Part shown: positions 55,330 through 64,000 of the stretch, in pieces | How positions within the stretch are numbered: the stretch's first letter is position 1 | Layout: each line of letters opens with the position of its first letter | Source: Musa acuminata AAA Group | Taxonomy: Eukaryota > Streptophyta > Magnoliopsida > Zingiberales > Musaceae | Reading direction: 5' to 3' | Length of the DNA: 64,000 nucleotides | Assembly (NCBI RefSeq): GCF_036884655.1 | Contig: NC_088357.1 | Coordinates: 47,172,001-47,236,000, forward strand | Translations under genes and position numbers: made by a program | Notes under the pieces: generated by a model | Databases searched by the model: none | Told to the model about the DNA's origin: nothing | The model's input: the letters and a program-made list of their open reading frames with translations, nothing else

Positions 55330-58300
55330 ATGGCTTCGAGCAGCGGTAGCAAAGTTGGGGTAGAAGGCTCGATCCCACAAAGTATGACATCTCGTGCTCC
55401 GACGTATCACCTGATGGCCAGGCCTGCGTTTGGTGCCGAAGGACGACGCATCCGTCTGTTTGCGAATCATTTCGATGTCAAACTCACCATGCCCGATGCA
55501 GTTTTCTATCAATACACTGTATGTTCGCTGCACGTTTGTCGATCTAGTGTTATGCAGATCATGAACGTGTCTTAGCTTCTTTGTTCTCTTGATTTACCTG
55601 CGTGTAGATCACTGTAACACCTCACGACGTAAGGGATAAGAACGCTGCACAAAGTAAAGTGTATGGGCGAAAGATCGTGAACAGACTGTTCGAGATCTAC
55701 AGTGAAGAGTTGAAGAACAAGCGATTTGTTTATGATGGTGAGAGAAGCTTGATCACTATCGGCCCTTTGCCACAGAATAACTTTGAGTTGACAGTCGTCT
55801 TAGAAGATTCATCGGCCAGGTAATTGATTTGGAATTGAAGAACTCTTGATACGAATATTATCGAGGTATTAATCCGAGCTATTAACATTCTGCAGAGCTA
55901 CAGCCGGAGGTGCCGGCGACGGCAGCGCAGTTGGAGGAGACCAGAAGCGGTCTAAACGATCAGGTCTTATGAAGACATTTACAGTGGCGATAAAGTTTGT
56001 TGCAGTGTTTCCTATGAGGTCTATTGCACTCGCACTTAGAGGCAGCGAGAGAGAGGACGGTCAAAGTGCTCTGCGAGTACTCGACATCATTTTAAAGCAA
56101 CGACAGGCGGAAAGGTTTTGTATTCCAATGCAGATACTGCTACATACGTCAGTCCGTGCTACAAATCTGAGGTGAGCTTTGGTTTGTGTTTGATTGCAGG
56201 GGTTACCTCGTTCTCAGGAACTGTTACTTTGATGGCAATCACACACACCTTGTTGACGTGGGTGGTGGTGTATGTGGAGGCCGAGGATTCCACTCCAGCT
56301 TTCGCACCACCAATGGCGGCCTCTCACTAAACATAGGTACGTATCGGTTTCTTAAATTACTTTTTCTTTCGTTATATTTTGATATTAGAATAACTCATCT
56401 TGCTTCTAATCATATACGTAGATGTTTCCACCACGATGATCATAAAATCTGGTCCTGTTTTGGAGTTTTTACTGGCCAACCAAAACATACAAGATCCTCG
56501 ACGAATTGACTGGGAGAAGGTATGGAACATCTCAACATGTACATGCATGGATGGATATTATGGTATCCTTACGTGGAAATTGACAGGCCAAAAGAAAGCT
56601 GAAGAACATGAAGATTAAGACCATACACAACAAAAGGGAGTATAAGATTACTGGGATAAGCAAACTGCCATGCGACATGCAGACGTACGTCACACACTGG
56701 TTTTTGTGTTTTTTGGTTTGCTGTTTGGTATACAAAGCTTTGACACACTTGCGTTTAGGTTTTCTATGAAAGAAAGGAACAGCAAAGGCGAAACTCGAAC
56801 GGTGGAGATGACGGTGTATAACTTTTTTCGGAACATCCGTAAGATAACGTTGACTCGGTCAGCCTCTCTGCCATGTCTTGATGTGGGCAAACCGGAGCGG
56901 CCAATTTACCTCCCGATCGAGGTTTGTGATGATCTCTATTCCCCTTATTTCTCGAACTATACATGATGTTATTTCGTCATTGCAGCTTTGCCACCTTCTT
57001 TCACTGCAAAGATATACCAAAGGATTGTCTTCTCAACAAGGAGCTTTGCTGGCCGAAAGGTGTAGACAAACGCCGCATGAAAGAATGAGACTAATAGCAG
57101 ATGTGGGTGTTTCCTTTCCCTCTCCACAGATCATACATTGTTTCTACCCTCTCGTCTTGACTCTTGATCATTCCTTGTGTGGACAGTCTTTAAACGACAA
57201 TCGATATGATAAAGATCCACTGCTCAATGCTTGTGGTGTTTCCATCGATAAGCGAATGACAAAGTTGACTGGGCGCGTTCTTAATTGTCCAGTGGTAACA
57301 ATCTACCTCTTGTTTTGCTTCTTGTCATCATCCATTTACACAAACTTATTGGTGAAGATCTTCATATTCAAACTTCTGAAACTACTACAGTTGACGGTCG
57401 GTGACATGGAAGACTGTATTCCTCGTAATGGGCGATGGAACTTCGTCCACAAGGTAGCGAGCTGTCATTACTTCATGAAATATAGCTAGTACTATCAACT
57501 ATTGCCTTGTCTGAATCGAGTTTTCTCTACTCACAGACACTGTTGGAACCCTGCGAACTTCTTCATGATCAATGGGCGATTGTGAACTTCTCTGGTCGTT
57601 GTGATTTGCGGCATCTGTCACGGGAGCTCATTAAATGTGCAAGGAACAGAGGAAGTGTAGGTTCCATTATGCATCTTGCTTATTTGGAATTGGTTCAACT
57701 CATAATAAATCTCTTACACTCTGTGTTTGGCTTTTGTAGAACATCGAGGAACCATCTGTGTTTCTTGAAGAGGACCGGGAATGGATGAGATCTGATCCTA
57801 TAGTGAGAGTTGAAAAGATGTTTAAGAAGATAGAGGCAAAATTTACAGGACCTCCTCGATTTATTCTGTGTGTCTTGCCGGAGAAGAAAACCTGTGACAT
57901 TTACGGTGAGTCCAATCTCCTTCTCCATGGTTTTCTCCTGTCGATCGCAACCAGTGTTACTTACATCCTTCTTCTCTTCCGAAGGACCTTGGAAGAGGAA
58001 AAGCCTTTATCAATTCGGTATCGTCACTCAATGTATCGTTCCTCCAAAGAACATTAAGGACCATTATTTGACCAATGTCCTCCTCAAAATCAATTCTAAG
58101 GTAATATATTAAGTTTGAACACCTCTCATCACTGCTCTCGGAGGTGAATCTCGATTTGTCTCATCTTGTTTTTGTCCGATCAGCTTAGTGGCATCAATTC
58201 TCTACTTTCCGTCGAGTGTAAACGCAGCATCCCCCTTATCAGCCAGACTCCTACCATGATTCTGGCGATGGACGTTTCTCATGGTCCTCCGGGTTCAAGC

Positions 58301-59757
58301 TTTCCATCTGTTGCAGCGGTAAGAACATGCATCCTATAATCTGTTCTACTGATGAAAGCAATGAACTTTTTGCTTTGTTCACTGAGACATCCATCCACAG
58401 GTGGTCGGTTCGAGGCATTGGCCATTGATATCGAGATATAGAGCATCCGTAAGAATTCAATCTCCTAAGTTGGAAATGATCGATTCTTTGTATAAGCCCG
58501 GAGAAAATGGAGATGAAGGAATGCTTAGGTAATTTGCATCCTGCATCACAGCATTATGACAAGGATTCTTTTGACTCTATAGATATATGAAGGATGAGGA
58601 AGACAAGCTAAATAACTCCTTTCTTTTTTGATGATGTCAGGGACCTGTTGCTCGACTTCTACAAAACAAATGGAGGAATGAAACCTGCTCAAATGATCAT
58701 CTTCAGGTACAGTTCTCCTTTTTGCCTTAAATTCATTGTTATCTGTGCTATTTAATGATTTTTATTGCAAATATTGTTTCAGGGATGGTGTCAGTGAATC
58801 CCAGTTCATGGAAGTTCTGACTGTGGAGCTAAACCAAATCATCAAGGCACGTAATTAATTGACCATGTAGCTCATGGATCAACTTCTTTCTAGTTCATCT
58901 GAGCTTTGTTGTTTCAGGTATTTGAGCATCTAGGTGATACTACTATGCCCAAGTTCACTGTCATTGTCGCACAAAAGCTGCATCATACGAGGTTTTTTCT
59001 TGCTGATAGCCCCGAAAATGTCCCACCGGGTATGGCGTTCAATCACATCGATCATTCATCATTTTGATCACCCTTTTTGTGATTTCGTTTGGCCTTGATT
59101 TGGTGCTTCAATTTGTATCAGGGACCGTCGTCGACACCACGGTGGTTCATCCAAGGAACTACGATTTCTACATGTATGCTCACGGAGGAATTCTCGTGAG
59201 TTCCCTATCTCACATGTTTATGTTGTATGTTGGCGATGTTGAACTTCTACTGCTGCTTATGATCCTTTTTTCGGTATTCGTATTAGGGAACTTCAAGGCC
59301 GATCCACTACAATGTGTTGCTTGATGAGATTGGGTTTAAGCCTGACGACCTACAGAAGCTTGTTCATGCGCTTTCCTACGTGTGAGTTCTCTTTCATCTC
59401 TCATTTCTTCATTCCACACAGCAGAAATGTGATGTAGTAGTACCGGTAATGACATGTTGTTGTCTTGGGATTGATTCAGGTACCAGAGGAGCACCAGTGC
59501 AGTGTCGATGGGTAAGACGGCATTATCTTTGTTGGCCTTTCCTCCCTTCTTCTTCTTCTTCTTCTCCTCCTGCTGACGATGTTGAGTGTGCTTTTCCTTC
59601 AGTGGCGCCTGTTTGCTACGCGCATTTGGCGGCTAGGCAGCTGTCGCAGTGCTTCGACCTGTCCGAGACTTCCGGAGATGAACTTCCGATAAGAGCAGGC
59701 GTTCCCCAGCTTCCAGAGCTGCATGAAAAAGTTAGAAGCTCCATGTTCTTCTGCTGA
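55330..59757 (+). CDS. ARGONAUTE protein, AGO4 clade (AGO4/6/9/16-like)
   Basis: The small-RNA effector of RNA-directed DNA methylation in this clade; it binds 24-nt siRNAs in the nucleus. Twenty-two exons, first 55330-55518, last 59603-59757, total 888 aa. Exon starts: 55608, 55896, 56200, 56422, 56587, 56759, 56986, 57187, 57391, 57537, 57740, 57985, 58184, 58401, 58641, 58783, 58918, 59122, 59287, 59480. Order: N domain (GRRIRLFANHFDVKL), linker 1 (YFDGNHTHLVDVGGG), PAZ (about 240-380; GKPERPIYLPIELCHLLSLQ), MID (PRNGRWNF, FGIVTQCIVP), PIWI. The slicer tetrad is complete: D632 (AMDVSHG), E672 (SPKLEMID), D713 (FRDGVSESQF), H845 (CYAHLA). The protein ends SSMFFC, as in the AGO4 clade. The intron after exon 17 seems to use a GC donor (58847). 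The family's usual THYHVLLDE is IHYNVLLDE here. AGO6 or AGO16 cannot be separated by eye. Confidence 0.95.
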
Positions 59758-61196
59758 TGCCGCCACCTTCTGCCCTCGATTCGTGTTGTCGTCGCTGTGT
59801 AATATAGGGCATGAAAACTGACTCAAAAATAATTTTGTATGTATACACATTATTCACAATGATAAGTGTCTTTTAACCTCCCGAGAAAGAGGGATAATAT
59901 ACGAATTTTTAATTTATATTTAGTGATATTATTTCTGAACTATTAAAAAAACCTATTTGAATCCTAATATAACATATTAAATAGTTTTTAGTCTATTTTG
60001 ATTTTACTTGACCCATTTACGCTATTTTTTTAATAGTATTATAAATTTTTTTATTGAAGTGTTAAAAATACTATAAATTCTATAAAACAAATTGATGTAA
60101 ATTAGAGTTTTTAACTAATTCCAACTTTTAGTAAAGAATAATTTCAATATATATATATATATATATATAATATAGCATTTTTTTGCAAGTGTTGTAATAA
60201 TAAGTTTTCTGAATAAGATTTATTACTATAAATTGATAACTCTTACCAAAGTATAAATGTTGCCTCAATGGTCAAATAATGTGGGTTCGATTTTACTTTT
60301 AAAAAAATTATTTTGATTTAGAAAGGAGCTAAGTCTCTTATGTTAAACCATAGACACTTGTTTAACCTCTATAGTATTTTAGATAATTTATAAATATAAT
60401 TTTGATAAATATTATTTTCAAATTCAAGTGATTGTTTAACATAAACTTCTTCCAAAATAAAACTATGCATCATCATATAAAGCCAAAAAATAAATTGTAT
60501 CATGAAAATGATCGATATTATCACTTTTTAAGAAACTAAATATTTATTACTATTTGGTGTTTCTATGTTGAGATTTATATTTGACTTTATTTTGTATATC
60601 ATAAAGTTGGTTATTACTAATTATGTTATGTTTTGGATCATCTATAAAAAAATATATCGACAACTCCTTGGCCATCCAGAAATCACCTCCATGGATGCCA
60701 TCCCTAAGAACCGAGTTAGATCACTGCAAACCCAAATTTGTCATTGCAGTGGACATACCAATCCCTCGTTATAAACACTTCATCAACAACAGTCTGATGC
60801 ACGAAGAAAGCCTTCAGAATCTTCTGCTCAGACTAAAAAAAAAGCCTTCAAAGACCATTGATTTAGGCATTGATTTATCCATGAAAGAAGTAGAAAACTG
60901 TACAACAATGATTAATTTTCAGTTCTGATCCAGATCATATTTCCTTGTCTAACATAATCCCAGTTAGAATTGACCACATTGCACTCACTATCAATTTGCA
61001 TTTGTTATTATTATTAATTTCCTTTCAATTTTTTGCAGAGTTTAGAATTCAGGAGGAGAAGCTTTTTTGTTTTTGGGGTAGCAGACGGCTAACCAATTTT
61101 ATTGCTCATTCTTCTCATGATCCAACAGGCAATCCATATCTCAGGCGCATAGCCATGCAAACCACATGCAATGTACTGGTTAACTCCTCACTCCTT
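59758..61196. other. AT-rich spacer between the ARGONAUTE and acidic-protein genes
   Basis: This includes the 3' UTRs of the two converging genes. A (TA)n run lies at about 60150-60170. At 60255-60295 TGCCTCAATGG and GGGTTCGATTTT are spaced like the A and B boxes of a tRNA-derived promoter, possibly a decayed SINE. No gene is visible. Confidence 0.4.
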
Positions 61197-61896
61197 TCAT
61201 GCAGCTGTAGCTTCCTCTTCCACCTGCTTCACAGTGATCTCCTCCTCCTCCTCCTCCACTGCAGGAGCCTCCAGTGGCTCACCGGTGACGATAGTCTCCA
61301 CTGGCACATCAGCGGGCAGCGGCTCAGGTGTCTCCTCCTGAGCCAACTCTTCTTCCTTCTCCTCAGCCTTTGGCTCAACCTCCACTGCCACTTCTTTGGT
61401 GTCTTCTTCTCCAGGACCCACCGGTGCATCACCGGTGATGTCTGTCTCGGCCGGGACATCGGTTTTCGGTGGCTCCGGCATCACCTCTTGAGCCACCTCT
61501 TCTGCCGCTATCTCAGATGCTGCTTCTGTCTCCTCCTTTGGCTCATCAACCTCCACTACAGGAGTATCAACCTTCTCGGTCACAGCATCAGCTGCCGCCT
61601 CCACCTTTGTTGTTTCCACCTCGGCCACTTCTTCATTTGCTGCCGCTGCTTCTTTTTTTTCAGTTGGTTGGGTCTCTACGGTCTCCTCTGACAACGCATT
61701 AGCCGCAGCTTGAACCTATGAGGCACCAGCATTACATCAAATTAAGCTATTAGAACAGGCTTCTTGCATTGACTTGGCACTTCTTAGTCAATATGCTTCT
61801 TGATTAACATGAAAAAGCTTGATACTAATATGCACCTTCTCGCACAATATATACAAAAAAAAAGAATAATAATGGTTCTACCTCAGCCGTGGCCAT
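61197..61896 (-). CDS. Acidic Glu/Val/Ala-rich protein, probably disordered
   Basis: Two exons, 61896-61882 (MATAE) and 61715-61197 (VQAAANALSEETVET...), 177 aa. I do not recognise a named function; plants have similar short MATxEV-starting, Glu-rich proteins sometimes labelled neurofilament-like. Composition is mostly E, A, V, T and P, with almost no aromatic residues, so it should be unfolded and very acidic. Two related segments of about 33 residues lie in tandem: EEVAQEVMPEPPKTDVPAET.. and EEELAQEETPEPLPADVPVET... The split first exon of only five codons is supported by good GT-AG sites. A TATA-like TTTATATG (61993-62000, minus strand) lies about 100 bp before the ATG. Confidence 0.78.
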
Positions 61897-62080
61897 GGAG
61901 AAGAAAGAGGATTGATGAAGAGCTTTGGTCCAAAAATAGGCCAAAGAGACCAGAGAAAGTTGTGTGGAGGAACGATGAGGGAGGGTGTGCTTCATATAAA
62001 GCATCTCAGGGGCTTAATGGGAAGATAAGAGGGGAGAGAAGAACAATGGTGGGATTGATCTTGTAGCCTCTCATACCATA

Positions 62081-62112
<32 letters not shown>

Positions 62113-63290
62113 CCAAGCACGTTACCAAGTGATGCAAAAAGTTGGTCACGGTGAGAAGGATGATGTTTTGTATGATATGGGAAGGACGGTGGCGAAAGGC
62201 CAAAAGGGAGGTATACAGTTGAACAGTGCATTCACCACTCCATTGCCCATAACTAGCAATCTTCGGTGAGTAGTGAACGTATTGGGCTTGGCGTACCTGC
62301 GAGTAAATGCTGCGCAATTCTGTGGCCATGCACGTGAAAAGGGGACCCTCCTCGGTTTAGCTGGCTACGTAGTTTCCAATCGAGTTTCCACTCGATCACT
62401 ACAAAGTTTACATGTACATACATACATACATGCATGCTCAAACAGGAAGTATACTGTATATATAGTATCTTGTTCAAAAATCACTGTCCTAAATATCTAT
62501 TCTGCAGGAAAAAAACCATCATTTAAGTTCTCCTCCAATTTTATTTCTTCGAGGGAATAGTGGGCCACAATTATTGCTATTCTTCGTTTCTGAGACCTCT
62601 GTGGTCATTACTGATATGATGTCCATAGTAATGTATGACAAGTATTGCTACTCTTCTGCTTCTTCTTGGTTGCTGATCTTTCAGTATTCAGATTCCCTTC
62701 TCGTATCCTTCTCCTCCTCTCTCCGAGCCGACACCATTGATGGACTCGCACCAAACTCTCAACAGGAAGCTCTTCACAGGCCTCATCTGATAGTGTGTAG
62801 GTGGAGGTCGGGTCCCGCCGCCATTACCCTCCAGGACTCCGACGCCGATCTGACGTGGAGACACCTAAATTGGGCGGTGGATTCGGGCCCACCCAACAGC
62901 ACAACCTGCCACATATAGGTCAGCACAATCAAATTGTGCCCTGCACCCGTCGTTAGACGATGATTCTAATCTCTGGTGCAGGACAAAAGGTCGGGATGAT
63001 CTCCAAGAGGCAAAAGGATTCTGATCCTTAGCTTGCCAACGCTGCCAGGAGAATTGCTTTCGTATAGTATTATCCTTGTCTTCAGAATCTCACGACGAAT
63101 TCCATTCTCCCAACATCTTTAAGTACCTTCTTCCCATTTCTCACAGAGATCATCCGAAGCCATTTCAGCTCTTCTTTCATAAACCATGCATGTCCATCCA
63201 ACCTTAAGCGCTACCCAATATTTATGCCATGTTCCTGTAGATGCTAAAACCTTCTCTCCCTCTTTACTGAGGAAGAACATCTCCAACAGG
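61897..63290. other. Promoter region between the acidic-protein gene and the right-edge gene
   Basis: It contains the minus-strand TATA-like site at 61993-62000 and a GA-dinucleotide run at 62086-62112 upstream of it, the same TATA-plus-GA layout as the AG-peptide gene. Later there is GC-richer sequence (62700-62900) with open frames and no recognisable domain, and a short TACA/TGCA repeat at 62415-62440. Confidence 0.45.
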
Positions 63291-64000
63291 ATGCCTAAAC
63301 GGTGTCTACCACCACACGCAAGTTCAACGCCGACCTCGTCGGACGCAGCAGGGGTAGAGGTTAGCAAACCCAAAAGATCGGTCGGCGCAAGACTGCGTTC
63401 GGCCGTGAGGAACAGAAGCATTAAGGAATTCATGGAAACCATCAACGAGGAATGGAGAGATTATTCTAGTTCCATTCCAATTCATTATTTGCCAATGGTA
63501 AAGCTTACTTAACCGAACAATCGCTAGCACAAATTCTCTTATACGTTTCTGTGGTTGCAGGAAGTCCTGCAAATGTTGTACTGTTTCATGGTGAGGAATG
63601 GCGGGATGATTCTGATCAAACCGGCAGAGGATTATGGGGTTGATCTCGGCATCACATGGACGGCGAGTATGTTGGCCTATAATTTGTGACAACATCCTGC
63701 TTGCAGGGATAAGATTGCAGCATTACATATTTCCGAGAAATTTAACGTGCAAGCAAAACCTCGTCTTGCAGGTTTGACGAAGGATCAGTTACCCTTGGCC
63801 TTTGGCTGCAGCATCAATACAACTCAAGCATACAAGGGGACTGTACTGCTAAAGTGATATATCTTGATGGAAGATGAATTCAGTATAACTTGTTCTTCGT
63901 GATTTCTAAATTCGTGTTTATACATCTATTGCAGGAATGCAAAATATATTGTTGACTCACTGATCCGAATGCAGTTGACACAGGTAAATGACACACTGTT
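63291..64000 (+). CDS. Unrecognised gene, 5' part, running off the right edge
   Basis: Four exons fit together: 63291-63497, 63561-63666, 63772-63853 and 63935-63983, with a GT donor (GTAAATG) after the fourth. Phases match (0, 1, 2, 0), giving 148 residues so far, so the gene continues past the window. The N-terminus is basic and Ser/Pro-rich (MPKRCLPPHASSTPTSSD, KPKRSVGARLRSAVRNRS). It is followed by KEFMETINEEWRDYSSSIP, EVLQMLYCFMVRNGGMILI and NAKYIVDSLIRMQLTQ. I recognise no family. If the third intron is not used, translation stops at 63855-63857 after 132 residues. Confidence 0.55.

Noticed and set aside
60255..60300. tRNA gene or SINE promoter
   Set aside because: A- and B-box-like words are present but both deviate from consensus and no cloverleaf forms; kept only as a remark.
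60945..61691. 248-aa Leu/Ser/Cys-rich plus-strand frame
   Set aside because: It lies antisense to the Glu-rich gene; GAG/GAA codons reversed give CTC/TTC, producing a long Leu/Phe/Ser frame. A composition shadow.

Overview
This window looks like monocot nuclear DNA. The genes are split by many short introns, gene-poor stretches are AT-rich, and LTR retrotransposons with grass/banana-type gag and protease motifs are common. A banana relative (Musaceae, Zingiberales) is my best guess from the style of the LTRs and gene families. That is inference, not proof. LAYOUT. 0-8 kb (minus strand): a coiled-coil protein gene with one membrane segment (1779-4548), then a six-exon bHLH transcription factor of the FBH/bHLH122-130 type (5830-7770). 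9.7-20.7 kb: two related, decayed, non-autonomous Ty3/gypsy elements. Both carry a two-tier minisatellite just before the 3' LTR. The first also carries fragments of an ABCG half-transporter gene, later split by a copia solo LTR with a perfect 5-bp target duplication. 21.2-24.9 kb (minus): a two-exon LRR receptor-like pseudokinase (HRD changed to HRN). 26.8-35.3 kb: a 1.8-kb inverted repeat whose inner ends lie inside a hAT element. Its spacer holds a PRELI/MSF1 lipid-transfer gene, a 4 x 240-bp tandem repeat, an arabinogalactan-peptide gene and the last exon of a makorin gene. 33-41.4 kb (minus): that makorin E3 ligase, six exons, with the right arm of the inverted repeat inside its 4.4-kb last intron. 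42-46.2 kb (plus): an F-box/DUF295 gene preceded by its decayed tandem copy. 47-54.8 kb: a repeat graveyard with a near-perfect 144-bp inverted repeat, a TIR element, a second solo copia LTR in the opposite orientation to the first, a copia RNase H fragment, a degenerate minisatellite and a foldback MITE. 55.3-59.8 kb (plus): a 22-exon ARGONAUTE of the AGO4 clade (888 aa as modelled) with a complete catalytic tetrad and one probable GC-AG intron. 61-64 kb: an acidic, probably disordered protein (minus) and the 5' part of an unrecognised gene running off the right edge (plus). HOW THE GENES RELATE. This is a eukaryotic chromosome segment, so there is no operon logic. The genes serve unrelated roles: transcription, receptor signalling, ubiquitination, mitochondrial lipid transfer, cell wall and small-RNA silencing. 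The interest lies in the repeats: gene-fragment capture inside a retroelement family with a conserved minisatellite module, and a young inverted duplication inside or beside several genes that shows signs of methylation-driven decay. All gene models come from reading frames, splice signals and remembered family features only; no search was run.
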